From contig NZ_LDVZ01000021.1 of NCBI RefSeq assembly GCF_001276515.1, positions 1 through 33,250 of the forward strand: a DNA stretch of 33,250 nt. Reading direction: 5' to 3'. Every line of letters begins with the position of its first letter. Within the stretch, counting starts at the first letter, position 1. Both the position numbers and the translations under genes were made by a program. Source of the stretch: Haemophilus sp. C1 (lineage in GTDB: Bacteria > Pseudomonadota > Gammaproteobacteria > Enterobacterales > Pasteurellaceae). This document shows positions 1 to 9,613 of this stretch, one piece after another. The notes under the pieces were generated by a model. The model ran no database searches and was not told the origin of the DNA. It was given only the letters and a program-made list of their open reading frames with translations.

Positions 1-1
1 A

Positions 2-25
2 CCAACCAACCAACCAACCAACCAA
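2..25 (+). repeat. CCAA tetranucleotide tract of an hgp gene (6 units visible)
   Basis: Six uninterrupted CCAA units follow a single A at position 1, so the tract clearly continues upstream of the window. The tract reads Pro-Thr-Asn-Gln in whatever frame it is entered, and it leaves in the frame of the receptor gene to its right. Such tracts near the 5' end of Haemophilus hgp genes change length by polymerase slippage and switch the gene on or off. The true unit number cannot be read here. Confidence 0.95.
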
Positions 26-3000
26 AATAGTAATGTTTCTGAACAACTAGAACAAATTACTGTATCTGGTTCTACCGAACATAACGATCCGAAAACACCT
101 CCAAAAATTGCCGAAACTGTAAAAACAGCGAAAAAATTAGAAAAAGAACAAGCGCAAGATGTTAAAGATCTTGTACGTTACGAAACAGGGATTACTGTCG
201 TAGAAGCAGGACGTTTTGGAAATAGTGGCTTTGCTGTTCGAGGAGTGGAAGAAAATCGTGTAGCCGTTCAAATTGATGGACTGCATCAAGCGGAAACCAT
301 ATCTTCACAAGGGTTTAAAGAATTATTTGAAGGATATGGAAATTTTAATAATACGCGTAATAGCGCAGAAATAGAAACGCTAAAACAAGTTACAATTCGA
401 AAAGGAGCTGATTCTTTAAAATCAGGTAGTGGCGCATTAGGTGGTTCTGTTAGTTTTGATACAAAAGATGCAAGAGATTATTTACTTAACAAAAATTACT
501 ATGCTTCCTATAAAAGAGGCTATAACACCGCAGATAATCAAAATCTTCAAACACTCACACTTGCTGGGCGTTATAAGTATTTTGATGCAATTGCTGTAAT
601 TACATCACGTAAAGGCCATGAATTAGAAAACTATGGTTATAAAAATTATAACGATAAAATTCAAGGAAAAACGAGAGAAAAAGCAGACCCTTATAGAAGA
701 ACCCAAGATAGTGCACTTTTAAAAGTTGGTTTCCAACCAACAGAAAATCACCGTTTCTCAATTATTGCAGATTTATATAAACAAACTTCTAAAGGTCATG
801 ACTTTTCTTATACTCTAAAACCAAATACACAGTACATGACATATGATGAAAAAGAATTACGTCATACTAACGATAAAGTAGAGCGTAAAAATATCGCTTT
901 TGTTTATGAGAATTTTACTGAAACACCATTTTGGGATACGTTAAAAATCACCTATTCCCACCAAAAAATTACTACAACAGCAAGAACTGACGATTATTGC
1001 GATGGAAATGAAAAATGTGCATTATCGGGCAATCCGCTTGGAATGAAATATAATCAGGATAATCAACTTGTTGGGAAGGATGATAAGCCTGCTAAATATA
1101 TAGATATTGACAAAAAAAACACAACACGAGACCAGACAACAGAATTAACCCAACCAGGCAGGTTTTTGTGGCAAAAAGTTGATTGGGATAAAGTTAGAGC
1201 CAAACATCCAAATGCTAACATTCCCAAATATTGTGACGAAGATAATGGCAACGTTTGCACTTATCTAGTAGAAACTCGTAAAAAAGAAAACACCTTTGAA
1301 ATCAATGGTAAAAAATACGATCTATTATCTGAAACAGATAAAAACATTATCTCTGATGAACAAAGATTGCCGACTAATATCAGCTATCTTTTTAGTTGTG
1401 ATGGATTAAACTGCGATAAACAAACGATTCAAGGATTTAACAAAAATGGGGCTACTGTAGATATTCCTTTCGAGGTAATTGAAAAAAACGGCAAAAAATA
1501 TGCCAAAACAGAAGTGGAAGCTAGTGATCAACTATCTGGTCCATTCCTTTTTATGCCAAGTAAAACAGGTTATCAAACGAATCTTTGGTCGCAACGTGAT
1601 TTAACGAGTGAAACTAAACAAATTAACCTTGACTTAACAAAACATCTAGAATTAGGTAAAACACAGCACGATTTGTCTTATGGTGGTCTGTGGTCTGAAA
1701 TGAAAAAATCAATGACCAATCTAGCTGGGGATACTCCTCTAAATGTAAAATGGTGGGCTCAATATCCACATAATTGTGATATCTTTTTAGCTCCTTCTGC
1801 AACAGGTGCGAAACCAACGTTAAATCCAGAACGGACGAGTACATTATGTAATAATGTCAATGTATTCTCTTTCCTAATTCCAGTGAAAACGAAAACAGGT
1901 GCGTTATATTTTATTAATGATTTCCGTGTGAATAACTACGTAGCTTTTAATTTAGGTTATCGTTATGATCGAGTGAAATATGAACCAGAATATATTCCTG
2001 GAAAAACACCAAAAATCCCTGATGATATGGTGACAAATCTTTATATCACCACACCAGAATTTAATGCAAGTCAAGCAGATTCAGATCCTGATGAATTATT
2101 AAAAAAAGAAGCCAATGCTGCAGCAAATATTAAAGAAATTGCACAACCGAAAAAATTTTCTGCAAGTTCCTACTCTTTTGGTACAACACTTGATCCGTTA
2201 AATTGGTTACGTTTACAAGCAAAATATAGTAAGGGATTCCGAGCACCAACAAGTGATGAAATCTACTTTACATTCAAACACCCAGATTTTTCTATTCGAC
2301 CAAATAGAGATCTTCAACCAGAAACAGCAAAAACCAAAGAGTTATCTTTAACTGTGCATAATGATATGGGATATATTACAACTTCTGTTTTTGATACTCG
2401 ATATCAAAACTTTATTGATTTATCCTATCAAGGGAGTCATGATGTTCATGGACACTCAAAACTAATACCATTTCATTTTTATCAAAATGTAAATAGACCA
2501 AATGCTAAAGTAACTGGTTTTGAAATTGCTTCACAAATATCCTTAGGAAATATTACTAAATTATTCAATGGTTTCAGTTTAAGCTATAAATATACCTATC
2601 AAAAAGGCAGAATAAATGGCAATATACCAATGAATGCAATTCAGCCTAGAACAGCTGTTTATGGAGTAAGTTATATTCACCCTGATGATAAATATGGTGT
2701 GGATCTTTATGTTTCTCATGCATCAGCTAAAAATGCAGAAGATACTTATAATATGTTCTATAAAGAAGAAGGTAAAAAAGAAACTACAATCAAATGGAGA
2801 AGTGAATCTTATACAACCATTGATTTGTTAGGATATATCAAACCAATTAAAAATCTTACTTTAAGAGCTGGTGTGTATAACTTAACTAATAGAAAATATA
2901 TTACTTGGGATTCAGCTAGATCAATTAGACCATTTGGTACAAGTAATATGATTAATCAAGATACTGGCTTAGGTATCAACCGTTTCTACGCCCCTGGTAG

Positions 3001-3034
3001 AAACTATAGAATGTCAGTTCAGTTTGAATTCTAA
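2..3034 (+). CDS. Haemoglobin/haptoglobin-binding TonB-dependent outer-membrane receptor, 5' end missing
   Basis: The frame is open from position 2 to the TAA at 3032-3034, giving 1010 codons. The first in-frame ATG (245) is internal and is not the real start. Just after the Pro-Thr-Asn-Gln repeat comes a TonB-box-like segment ([11 protein letters not shown], nt 41-73). A plug domain follows (about nt 140-480, with [16 protein letters not shown] and a [17 protein letters not shown] end), then a long beta-barrel region. The protein ends in phenylalanine (MSVQFEF), as expected for an outer-membrane barrel. Cysteines in large loops (around nt 1000-1450 and 1780-1850) fit surface loops. Family role: it binds haemoglobin or haemoglobin-haptoglobin and imports haem using TonB energy. 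The signal peptide and start codon lie outside the window, so on/off state cannot be determined. The exact paralogue (hgpA, B, C or other) cannot be assigned by eye. Confidence 0.93.
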   Translation, partial: PTNQPTNQNSNVSEQLEQITVSGSTEHNDPKTPPKIAETVKTAKKLEKEQAQDVKDLVRYETGITVVEAGRFGNSGFAVRGVEENRVAVQIDGLHQAETISSQGFKELFEGYGNFNNTRNSAEIETLKQVTIRKGADSLKSGSGALGGSVSFDTKDARDYLLNKNYYASYKRGYNTADNQNLQTLTLAGRYKYFDAIAVITSRKGHELENYGYKNYNDKIQGKTREKADPYRRTQDSALLKVGFQPTENHRFSIIADLYKQTSKGHDFSYTLKPNTQYMTYDEKELRHTNDKVERKNIAFVYENFTETPFWDTLKITYSHQKITTTARTDDYCDGNEKCALSGNPLGMKYNQDNQLVGKDDKPAKYIDIDKKNTTRDQTTELTQPGRFLWQKVDWDKVRAKHPNANIPKYCDEDNGNVCTYLVETRKKENTFEINGKKYDLLSETDKNIISDEQRLPTNISYLFSCDGLNCDKQTIQGFNKNGATVDIPFEVIEKNGKKYAKTEVEASDQLSGPFLFMPSKTGYQTNLWSQRDLTSETKQINLDLTKHLELGKTQHDLSYGGLWSEMKKSMTNLAGDTPLNVKWWAQYPHNCDIFLAPSATGAKPTLNPERTSTLCNNVNVFSFLIPVKTKTGALYFINDFRVNNYVAFNLGYRYDRVKYEPEYIPGKTPKIPDDMVTNLYITTPEFNASQADSDPDELLKKEANAAANIKEIAQPKKFSASSYSFGTTLDPLNWLRLQAKYSKGFRAPTSDEIYFTFKHPDFSIRPNRDLQPETAKTKELSLTVHNDMGYITTSVFDTRYQNFIDLSYQGSHDVHGHSKLIPFHFYQNVNRPNAKVTGFEIASQISLGNITKLFNGFSLSYKYTYQKGRINGNIPMNAIQPRTAVYGVSYIHPDDKYGVDLYVSHASAKNAEDTYNMFYKEEGKKETTIKWRSESYTTIDLLGYIKPIKNLTLRAGVYNLTNRKYITWDSARSIRPFGTSNMINQDTGLGINRFYAPGRNYRMSVQFEF

Positions 3035-3067
3035 TTGTATCTAAAAGCATAAAAGTGCGGAGAAAAT

Positions 3068-3118
3068 AATCTGCACCTCAAAAGTTGGACTAAATTACCA
3101 ATAATTGAGGTGCAGATT
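3068..3118. repeat. 14-bp inverted repeat resembling an IS3-family end; possible hgp terminator
   Basis: AATCTGCACCTCAA (3068-3081) pairs perfectly with TTGAGGTGCAGATT (3105-3118) across a 23-nt spacer, followed by a T-rich stretch. It lies 34 nt after the hgp stop. The left arm continues as TGCACCTCAAAAGTTGGAC, which resembles terminal inverted repeats of IS150-group IS3 elements, and a transposase fragment lies just downstream. It could be IS debris, a terminator, or both. Confidence 0.6.
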
Positions 3119-3154
3119 TTATTATAGTCAGATAGTGTAGCTATAAAAATATTC

Positions 3155-3338
3155 GCTAATGAAGCAATGGAAAGTTTCTTTGAACGATTAAAACGGGATG
3201 TTTTATGGCTGGCTATTTAACCGTAGAGAGAAGATAGTTGATATAGTAAGGGATTATTTGGTGGGGGAATTGTCGATGAATTCAACTGAAATTAAAAGGA
3301 CTGAGTCTAATACAATATGCTCGTCAGTCCTTAAGTAA
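3155..3338 (+). pseudogene. Decayed IS3-family (IS150-like) transposase remnant
   Basis: From 3155 the sequence reads ANEAMESFFERLKRDV, matching the conserved NAxxESFFxxLKRE segment of the IS3-family orfB integrase near its third catalytic residue. It then reaches a stop. In a different frame, 3283-3338 reads QLKLKGLSLIQYARQSLK followed by a stop, which matches the typical C-terminus of the same transposases. The sequence between is shortened and frameshifted, so the fragment is inactive. It fills most of the 360-bp gap between hgp and the convergent tpiA. No intact element or complete second end was seen. Confidence 0.8.
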
Positions 3339-3394
3339 ATAATCTAGGTTTTTAGGCGCGGCTGATTTTTACCGCACTTTTAATTAACTGAAAA

Positions 3395-4186
3395 TTAATT
3401 TTTTGCTGCTGCCGCTGCTTTTACAATTACTGCAAATGCTGGGGCTTTTAATGATGCGCCACCCACTAATGCGCCGTCGATGTCTGGCTGAGTAAATAAT
3501 TCAGCTGCATTTGCATCATTTACAGAACCGCCGTATTGGATAATCACTTGGTCTGCCACGGCTTGTGATTTTGCAGCGATGTGACCGCGGATAAATGCGT
3601 GAACAGCTTGCGCTTGTGCTGGAGTCGCAGATTTACCCGTACCAATCGCCCAGATTGGTTCGTATGCGATCACTGCACCGTTAAATGCTTCAACACCTAA
3701 TGCGTTGATCACTGCATCAATTTGACGCGCACACACTTCTTCTGTTTTGCCTGCTTCGTTTTCTGCTTCAGATTCACCGATACATAATACTGGCACTAAG
3801 CCTGCTTCTTTAAGTGCGGCGAATTTTTTCGCGATAAATTCGTCGCTTTCCTTATGATAAGTGCGGCGTTCAGAGTGACCAATAATGATATATTTTGCGC
3901 CGAAATCTTTTAACATTTCGCTAGAAATATCACCAGTAAATGCACCTTTCACATTGATATCTACGTTTTGTGCACCTAATTGAACCACACTTTTACCGCC
4001 ACAGCTGCAACCACAACCAGAAAGTGCTGCTTCAGCCGTACCTAAATACATAACGGGGGGGGCAATTGCTACATCACAACCTGTTACATCATGTAATTCT
4101 GCTTTTAATCCCTCGATTAATTCTTTGGTGAACGCTTTAGAACCGTTTAATTTCCAGTTACCCATAACTAAAGGACGACGTGCCAT
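3395..4186 (-). CDS. tpiA: Triosephosphate isomerase
   Basis: This cytoplasmic glycolytic enzyme interconverts dihydroxyacetone phosphate and glyceraldehyde 3-phosphate. The start is set at [15 protein letters not shown] (ATG at 4186), which has an upstream GGAGA. The frame stays open for 19 more codons upstream, but the family begins at this Met, giving 263 aa. Catalytic residues visible are Lys12 (GNWKLNG), His104 (IIGHSERR) and Glu176 ([11 protein letters not shown]); the phosphate-binding GGS and GALVGGASL loops are present. A Cys/Gly-rich insertion (CGCSCGG, residues 58-64) precedes QLGAQN and is absent from the E. coli enzyme as I recall it. A run of eight C residues on the coding strand (plus 4055-4062) encodes Pro-Pro. 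The gene converges on hgp and diverges from the GNAT gene. Confidence 0.97.
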   Translation of the reverse strand: MARRPLVMGNWKLNGSKAFTKELIEGLKAELHDVTGCDVAIAPPVMYLGTAEAALSGCGCSCGGKSVVQLGAQNVDINVKGAFTGDISSEMLKDFGAKYIIIGHSERRTYHKESDEFIAKKFAALKEAGLVPVLCIGESEAENEAGKTEEVCARQIDAVINALGVEAFNGAVIAYEPIWAIGTGKSATPAQAQAVHAFIRGHIAAKSQAVADQVIIQYGGSVNDANAAELFTQPDIDGALVGGASLKAPAFAVIVKAAAAAKN

Positions 4187-4351
4187 TTTTGTTTCTCCAT
4201 AGTTGATAAAATTAACTCGCTTACTATACCAAAATTTCACCACGATTCTTTGCAGAAGATCATAAAATTAAAAAAATTCTCATAGAAAGATGATTATCTT
4301 GTGCTAAAAAGCTACAATTACCTGTATGGAACCAATAAAAAATAACCAATT

Positions 4352-4786
4352 ATGAAATTTTTCAAAGCTGAACAATGGAATATTGACGTGCTTCTTCCTC
4401 TTTTTGAAGCCTATCGCCAAGCCTATGGACAAGCAGAGAATCCAGAACGCACCTTGGCTTTTTTAACTAATCGTATGCGTTTTAATGAAAGTCTGTTTTT
4501 TATTGCGGTGGATGAGAATGAAAAGGCTATTGGCTTTGTGCAGCTTTTCCCTCGCCTTTCTTCTTTACAATTACAACGCTATTGGCAAATCACCGATATT
4601 TTTGTATTGGAACATGCTCAACAAACGGAAATTTATGCGTCGTTGATTTCTAAAGCAAAAGACTTTGTGCATTTCACGCAATCCAATCGTTTAGTGGCGG
4701 AATTAGCGCAAAATCAATATTCAATGTTGGAATCGGAAGGGTTTAAATTAAACCCGAAAGAACGTTTATTTGAATTGAGTTTGTAA
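4352..4786 (+). CDS. GNAT-family N-acetyltransferase (H. influenzae HI0677-like)
   Basis: The 144-aa protein has the short GNAT fold layout: an N-terminal helix region, a central strand pair with [21 protein letters not shown], then [14 protein letters not shown], where acetyl-CoA binding is expected, and a C-terminal [15 protein letters not shown] strand typical of the fold. The acceptor substrate cannot be predicted. The stop overlaps the xerC start by one base (TAATG), so the two are translationally coupled; I recall the same pairing beside tpiA in H. influenzae Rd. No convincing Shine-Dalgarno precedes the ATG (AATAAAAAATAACCAATT). No nearby in-frame alternative start was found. Confidence 0.82.
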   Translation: MKFFKAEQWNIDVLLPLFEAYRQAYGQAENPERTLAFLTNRMRFNESLFFIAVDENEKAIGFVQLFPRLSSLQLQRYWQITDIFVLEHAQQTEIYASLISKAKDFVHFTQSNRLVAELAQNQYSMLESEGFKLNPKERLFELSL

Positions 4787-5673
4787 TGCTAACAGCGTTA
4801 AATCGTTATTGGGATTATTTGCGGATTGAACGCCAAATGAGCCCGCACACGCTCACCAATTATCAACATCAACTTGATGCCATCATCAAAATTTTAGCGC
4901 AACAAGATATCCACGCTTGGGCACAAGTGACACCCAGCGTGGTGCGCTTTATTTTGGCGGAAAGCAAAAAACAAGGTTTAAAAGAAAAAAGCTTGGCTTT
5001 GCGTTTATCGGCACTACGGCGATTTCTTCGTTTTTTGGTGCAACAAGGCGAATTGAAAGTAAATCCCACCACAGGCATTTCTGCACCGAAACAAGGCAAA
5101 CATTTACCGAAAAATATGGATGGCGAGCAAGTTCAACAGTTGCTTGCCAACGATAGTAAAGAACCGATTGATATTCGTGATCGTGCGATTTTGGAATTAA
5201 TGTATAGTTCGGGTTTACGTTTATCTGAATTACAAGGCTTAGATTTAAACAGCATTAATACTCGTGTGCGGGAAGTGCGTGTTATCGGGAAAGGTAACAA
5301 AGAGCGTGTAGTGCCGTTTGGGCGTTATGCTTCGCATGCCATTCAGGAATGGTTAAAAGTGCGGTCGTTATTTAATCCAAAAGATGAGGCATTATTTGTT
5401 AGCCAGCTTGGAAATCGCATTTCTCATCGAGCCATTCAAAAACGTTTGGAAACTTGGGGCATTCGTCAAGGATTAAATAGCCATCTTAATCCGCACAAAT
5501 TGCGCCATTCTTTTGCGACGCATATGTTGGAAGCCAGTTCTGATTTGCGTGCGGTACAAGAATTGCTTGGGCATAGCAACCTTTCCACTACACAAATTTA
5601 TACTCACTTAAATTTTCAACATCTGGCGGAAGTGTACGATCAGGCTCATCCTAGAGCGAAACGTAAGAAATAA
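4786..5673 (+). CDS. xerC: Tyrosine recombinase XerC
   Basis: XerC acts with XerD at dif to resolve chromosome dimers at division. The 295-aa protein has an N-terminal SAM-like core-binding domain (about 1-100) and a C-terminal catalytic domain. The full catalytic set is visible: Arg145 (SSGLRLSEL), Lys169 (VIGKGNKER), His237 and Arg240 ([13 protein letters not shown] motif), His263 ([11 protein letters not shown]) and nucleophile Tyr272 (IYTHL). It resembles E. coli XerC more than XerD along its length (for example ALRLSALR and the [10 protein letters not shown]-terminus). The start ATG overlaps the GNAT stop by one base. An uptake signal lies inside the gene at 5357-5365. Transcription ends at the hairpin directly overlapping the stop codon. 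Confidence 0.96.
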   Translation: MLTALNRYWDYLRIERQMSPHTLTNYQHQLDAIIKILAQQDIHAWAQVTPSVVRFILAESKKQGLKEKSLALRLSALRRFLRFLVQQGELKVNPTTGISAPKQGKHLPKNMDGEQVQQLLANDSKEPIDIRDRAILELMYSSGLRLSELQGLDLNSINTRVREVRVIGKGNKERVVPFGRYASHAIQEWLKVRSLFNPKDEALFVSQLGNRISHRAIQKRLETWGIRQGLNSHLNPHKLRHSFATHMLEASSDLRAVQELLGHSNLSTTQIYTHLNFQHLAEVYDQAHPRAKRKK

Positions 5674-5702
5674 CAATCCGCAGGTAAAACCTGCGGATTG
5701 TT
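5672..5702. terminator. Bidirectional terminator between xerC and ygfZ
   Basis: A perfect 14-bp stem, 5672-5685 with 5689-5702, encloses a 3-nt loop. It begins within the xerC stop codon and abuts the 3' end of the convergent ygfZ gene. The arm AACAATCCGCAGGT shares its first ten bases with the hairpin after the phosphohexomutase gene at 28400. Confidence 0.9.
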
Positions 5703-5703
5703 A

Positions 5704-6546
5704 TTATTCAGTAATTGAATAAGGCAATTGCACTCGCTCTAACAGTATTTCACTATTCGGCAATCTAAATTGTTGTTCCAAATCAATGTCGTTATTCATC
5801 ACAACTTGCAACCATAAAACACCGTCTAAATTGACCGCACTTGTAATCGTGCCTGTTTTTCGCCAATTAGATTCAATCTGCATTTCGATTTCACTGCCAA
5901 TTTCCGCTTCCTGCTGAGTTTGTGCTTTAAAGCCAAACATTGCGCGTTTGTTCGCACCACGATATTTCGCACGAGCCACGGTTTCTTGCCCAATATAACA
6001 ACCTTTGGTAAAAGAAATGGCTTGCTCAATAGCCTGTAAATTTAGCGCTTGTGGGATAAATTCATTTTGCGTTTGCGGACTTAAATTTGGAAATCCCGCT
6101 TGAATATCGGCTACATCCCAAATTTTTTCATCACCATTAAAATTCACAGATAATTCAGTTTCATTCAATAAAATTGAACGTTGTCCATCAATTTCCCATG
6201 AAAAGTGCGGTGTAATTTTTCCACATTTCTCACCTATTAAGCCGATGATTTGCCAATCACGTAAATCAAAACTCACTTTTGAAAACACTGCATATTTTTT
6301 TAAGGCATCTAGCCCGCTTGGCAAAAGATCTTTCTTAATCAGCAAAAAGAATTGTTCACTACTCACTTTAAACAAACGGTAAATTGCATTCATTTTACCT
6401 TTCGGATCGCAGTGAGCAGTAAGCGTTGTTGCCCCACTTGCTAATCGCACAACATCCGTGGTTAACTGCCCTTGCAAATATTTTTCTGCATCTGCACCAT
6501 ACGCCTCAATAAGTTGATATTGAGTAAGAGAAATAAATTGAGACAT
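5704..6546 (-). CDS. ygfZ: Folate-binding tRNA-modifying/Fe-S repair protein YgfZ
   Basis: The 280-aa protein belongs to the GcvT-like YgfZ family, which uses folate in maintenance of certain iron-sulfur enzymes, including those modifying tRNA. The diagnostic KGCYIGQE motif (family consensus K-G-C-Y-x-G-Q-E) is intact near residue 180. The N-terminal region (LTQYQLIEAYGADAEKYLQG) and QLTTDVVRL match the family. The start at 6546 has AGGAAA upstream and lies 9 nt after the yicC stop, so the two genes form an operon. Uptake signals occur inside the gene at 5834-5842 and 6203-6211. Confidence 0.93.
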   Translation of the reverse strand: MSQFISLTQYQLIEAYGADAEKYLQGQLTTDVVRLASGATTLTAHCDPKGKMNAIYRLFKVSSEQFFLLIKKDLLPSGLDALKKYAVFSKVSFDLRDWQIIGLIGEKCGKITPHFSWEIDGQRSILLNETELSVNFNGDEKIWDVADIQAGFPNLSPQTQNEFIPQALNLQAIEQAISFTKGCYIGQETVARAKYRGANKRAMFGFKAQTQQEAEIGSEIEMQIESNWRKTGTITSAVNLDGVLWLQVVMNNDIDLEQQFRLPNSEILLERVQLPYSITE

Positions 6547-6555
6547 TCTGCTTTC

Positions 6556-7419
6556 CTATTCTAAATTCTGGATTTGCTCACGCATTTGTTCAATAAGCAC
6601 TTTCAGCTCAACTGCAGAAGCCGTGATATCGGCATTAATGGATTTAGATGCAAGCGTATTCGATTCACGATTCAACTCTTGCATCATAAAATCTAATTTA
6701 CGGCCAACTGCGCCACCTTTTTTCAAAATATTCGTGGTTTCTTTCACGTGCATTTGTAAACGATCGAGCTCTTCCGCCACATCAACGCGTTGAGCGAGTA
6801 AAATCATTTCTTGTTCCACACGTTGCGGATCAAGATTAATTTGAGCATCTTCAAAACGTTGCAATAAACGTTCACGTTGCCATTGTAAAACTGCCGGCAT
6901 TTGTGACCGCACTTTATCCGCTTCCACGGCAATAGCATCCAAGCGTTGTTGAATAATATCGTTCAGTTTTTCCCCTTCGCGACCACGCATTGCAATAAAA
7001 TCTGTCAGTAAATCATCAAAGGCTGTCAACAAATCTTGACTAATCGCATCTAAGTCTTGCTCTTGCGCTTCCACCACACCAGGGTAACGCAACACGTCTG
7101 CCAAATTAATTTCACCTTCTCCAGCTTGAGTTTTAATCCATTGCAAAGACTGAATCACTTGATTCGCAAGCTCTTTATTTAAATTCAATTCAGCATTTGT
7201 TTGTTTTTTTGTTTCAATGCGCAAAGAACATTCAATTTTACCGCGAGTAAGACTTTGACGAAGTTTTTCACGCAACGTGTTTTCTAATCCGCGAAATTGC
7301 TCTGGCAAACGGAAAAAGTTTTCTAAATAACGTTGGTTAACGGAACGAATTTCCCATACTGCATCGCCCCAATCTTTTTTCACTTCAAGGCGTGCAAAGG
7401 CGGTCATGCTGTAAATCAT
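6556..7419 (-). CDS. yicC: YicC-family endoribonuclease
   Basis: The 287-aa cytoplasmic protein begins MIYSMTAFARLE and continues with EIRSVNQRYLENFFRLPE, both hallmarks of the YicC N-terminal domain. It ends with the DUF1732-type block (GRKLDFMMQELNRESNTLASKS followed by VELKVLIEQMREQIQNLE). Family members are RNases involved in RNA decay. A good GGAG ribosome site (CATAGGAGAGCTT) precedes the ATG. It is the first gene of the yicC-ygfZ operon. An uptake signal lies inside at 6906-6914. Confidence 0.94.
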   Translation of the reverse strand: MIYSMTAFARLEVKKDWGDAVWEIRSVNQRYLENFFRLPEQFRGLENTLREKLRQSLTRGKIECSLRIETKKQTNAELNLNKELANQVIQSLQWIKTQAGEGEINLADVLRYPGVVEAQEQDLDAISQDLLTAFDDLLTDFIAMRGREGEKLNDIIQQRLDAIAVEADKVRSQMPAVLQWQRERLLQRFEDAQINLDPQRVEQEMILLAQRVDVAEELDRLQMHVKETTNILKKGGAVGRKLDFMMQELNRESNTLASKSINADITASAVELKVLIEQMREQIQNLE

Positions 7420-7538
7420 AAGCTCTCCTATGTTGTCTTAGCTTTGTCTTAGTTGATTCGCTAAGTATTTTAACGAGATGAACACAGAAAGGGAAAAGAA
7501 AAGTGCGGTAAATAATAAAGATATTTTGTATTCTGTTG

Positions 7539-7567
7539 TTTACACTCTGTAAATTCTAAAATACAAT
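7539..7567 (+). promoter_or_regulatory. Sigma70-type promoter of tyrP
   Basis: The -35 TTTACA (7539-7544, 5/6 to TTGACA) is separated by exactly 17 bp from the -10 TACAAT (7562-7567, 5/6 to TATAAT). This places initiation near 7574, about 30 nt before the tyrP ATG. The first TyrR-like box overlaps the spacer and -10. Confidence 0.65.
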
Positions 7568-7588
7568 CACCGTAAATTTATTATTACA
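7548..7588 (+). promoter_or_regulatory. Two tandem TyrR-like boxes upstream of tyrP
   Basis: Box 1, 7548-7565, is TGTAAA-N6-AATACA. Box 2, 7571-7588, is CGTAAA-N6-ATTACA. Each matches the TyrR consensus TGTAAA-N6-TTTACA at 10 of 12 positions. Their centres are 23 bp apart, close to two helical turns, so dimers could contact each other on one face. Both overlap the proposed promoter, which fits repression of an aromatic amino-acid permease; E. coli tyrP also carries a pair of adjacent TyrR boxes. Binding itself is inferred. Confidence 0.65.
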
Positions 7589-7604
7589 CAATAAGGAAGC
7601 AAAC

Positions 7605-8807
7605 ATGAACAAAACTGTAGGCAGCACACTTCTCGTTGCCGGTACGATGATTGGCGCGGGAATGTTGGCTATGCCACTCACTTCCGCTGGCATAGGATTC
7701 GGCTTTACTTTAGTCTTATTATTGGGGCTTTGGGCATTATTAACTTTTAGCGCACTTTTATTTGTTGAGCTCTATCAAACTGCGGAAAGTGATGCGGGTA
7801 TCGGTACACTCGCTGCACAATATTTTGGTAAAGCAGGACGCATTATTGCCACGGCAGTGCTAATTATTTTCTTATACGCATTAATTGCCGCTTATATCAG
7901 CGGTGGCGGTTCACTACTAAAAGATTTATTACCAGAAAGTTTTGGCGATAAAGTTAGCGTCTTATTATTTACCGTGATTTTCGGTTCATTTATCGTCATC
8001 GGCACACATAGCGTAGATAAAATTAATCGCGTGTTATTTTTTGTGATGCTTGCTGCCTTTGCCGTGGTGTTAAGCTTAATGTTGCCAGAAATCAAATTTG
8101 ATAACTTAATGGCGACACCAATTGATAATGCTTTAATTATCTCTGCAAGCCCTGTATTTTTCACGGCGTTTGGTTTCCACGGTTCCATTCCAAGTTTAAA
8201 TAAATACTTAGACGGCAATGTAAAAGCATTACGTATTTCTATTTTGGCAGGTTCAGCAATTACTCTTTGCGCTTATATTTTGTGGCAAATGTCGACGCAC
8301 GGCTTGCTCACACAAAATGAGTTCTTACAAATCTTAAAAGAAGATGCCACCTTAAATGGCTTAGTAAAAGCAACGCTTGCTATCACTGGCAGTAACCTGA
8401 TCGCAGGTGCGGTAAAATTATTCTCAACTTTGGCGCTGGTTACTTCTTTCTTAGGTGTAGGTCTTGGATTGTTGGAATGTATTGAAGATCTACTAAAACG
8501 TTCATTTAACGTTACAGCAGACAGAATTTCTCTCGGTTTGCTGACTTTTATTCCACCGCTTGTTTTTGCATTATTTTACCCAGAAGGTTTTATTTTAGCA
8601 CTAGGCTATGCAGGTCAAATGTTTGCATTCTATGCCGTAGTATTGCCAGTTAGCCTTGTTTGGAAAGCTCGTCGAACTCACACCAATTTGCCATACAAAG
8701 TATGGGGAGGAAATCTGACTTTAATCGTCGTATTGGTATTAGGCGTAATCATTACATCTATTCCATTTGCGATTCGTGCGGGTTACTTGCCATTTGTTGT
8801 GGGTTAA
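7605..8807 (+). CDS. tyrP: Tyrosine-specific transport protein TyrP (HAAAP family)
   Basis: The 400-aa inner-membrane protein is predicted to take up tyrosine by proton symport. It has about 11 hydrophobic segments and begins VGSTLLVAGTMIGAGMLAMP, the family signature in transmembrane segment 1. Further family blocks are ALIAAYISGGGSLL, PVFFTAFGFHGSIPSLNKYL, TSFLGVGLGLLECIEDL and PEGFILALGYAGQ, all close to E. coli TyrP. An AAGGAAG ribosome site lies 7 nt before the ATG. The upstream TyrR-like boxes support aromatic regulation. It is a single-gene unit ending at a strong hairpin. Haemophilus genomes can carry more than one TyrP paralogue, and which one this is was not resolved. Confidence 0.94.
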   Translation: MNKTVGSTLLVAGTMIGAGMLAMPLTSAGIGFGFTLVLLLGLWALLTFSALLFVELYQTAESDAGIGTLAAQYFGKAGRIIATAVLIIFLYALIAAYISGGGSLLKDLLPESFGDKVSVLLFTVIFGSFIVIGTHSVDKINRVLFFVMLAAFAVVLSLMLPEIKFDNLMATPIDNALIISASPVFFTAFGFHGSIPSLNKYLDGNVKALRISILAGSAITLCAYILWQMSTHGLLTQNEFLQILKEDATLNGLVKATLAITGSNLIAGAVKLFSTLALVTSFLGVGLGLLECIEDLLKRSFNVTADRISLGLLTFIPPLVFALFYPEGFILALGYAGQMFAFYAVVLPVSLVWKARRTHTNLPYKVWGGNLTLIVVLVLGVIITSIPFAIRAGYLPFVVG

Positions 8808-8851
8808 AAAACGAGGAAAAAACCTACCGCACTTCTTGATCTACATAAAGC

Positions 8852-8881
8852 AAAACGCCGTTCAATAATGAACGGCGTTTT
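8852..8881 (+). terminator. Rho-independent terminator of tyrP
   Basis: A perfect 13-bp stem AAAACGCCGTTCA / TGAACGGCGTTTT (8852-8864 with 8869-8881) has a 4-nt loop and an A-rich/T-rich frame on both sides. It can serve tyrP and the convergent yqhA gene. Uptake signals flank it at 8826-8834 and 8901-8909. Confidence 0.9.
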
Positions 8882-8915
8882 ATATTTAATTATGGCGTTA
8901 AAGTGCGGTAAATTT

Positions 8916-9467
8916 TTAATGCGTTTTATGGCTTGTGCTATACAAAATTTTATCCGTATAAGCCAAAGCAATTGCCGAAACTAAAAAGCCCAAGTGCAAC
9001 AACAATTGCCACATCATGGTTTTTTCTGGTGTATTGCTTGCGTTCACAAAGGTTTGCAGCATATGAATAGATGAAATGCCGATAATAGACATAGAAAGTT
9101 TAACCTTCAATACAGTCGCATTTACATGGCTCATCCATTCAGGCTGATCGGGGTGATTACGTGTACGCAATTTGGATACGAAAATTTCATAACCACCGAT
9201 AGTCACCATCACAAGCAAGTTTGCAATCATCACAACATCAATCAAATTCAACACACCCAACATAATTGTGTTGGAATCCATCTCATTGACATTAATCACC
9301 AATGCCCATAAGCCTTTAATAAACTTATAAGAGTAGATCGCAAGGGTAACTATCAAGCCCAAATAGATCGGTACTTGCAACCAGCGACTAGCAAAAATTA
9401 TTTTCGCGATAATATTCGATTGTTCGTTATATTTCGCATAAGGATCAACAGGTTTGTTTTCTTCCAT
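8916..9467 (-). CDS. YqhA/UPF0114-family membrane protein
   Basis: The 183-aa protein has about four hydrophobic segments: [20 protein letters not shown] (near residue 25), [22 protein letters not shown] (near 70), a third around [15 protein letters not shown], and [20 protein letters not shown]. The family blocks [24 protein letters not shown] and [10 protein letters not shown] identify UPF0114, an inner-membrane family of unestablished function. GGAAT lies about 9 nt before the ATG. It is transcribed alone, converging on tyrP. Confidence 0.88.
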   Translation of the reverse strand: MEENKPVDPYAKYNEQSNIIAKIIFASRWLQVPIYLGLIVTLAIYSYKFIKGLWALVINVNEMDSNTIMLGVLNLIDVVMIANLLVMVTIGGYEIFVSKLRTRNHPDQPEWMSHVNATVLKVKLSMSIIGISSIHMLQTFVNASNTPEKTMMWQLLLHLGFLVSAIALAYTDKILYSTSHKTH

Positions 9468-9613
9468 AAGATTTTATTCCTAAATTAAACAGTGGGTTAA
9501 ATAAACAAAAAAACCGCAAGAAAATAGCAGTTTTTTTGAAAATAGCAATAAGGAAATTGAGTTATTCTTATTTTATTTATATGTCAGATAAAATCGCGAG
9601 GTAATCCTATTTT

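Noticed and set aside
245..3034. hgp start at the ATG at 245
   Set aside because: The frame is open to the window edge and the TonB box and early plug lie upstream of 245, so the true start is outside the window.
4186..4243. Longer N-terminus for TpiA starting at 4243
   Set aside because: The 19 extra residues precede the conserved family start, and the GGAGA ribosome site fits the ATG at 4186.
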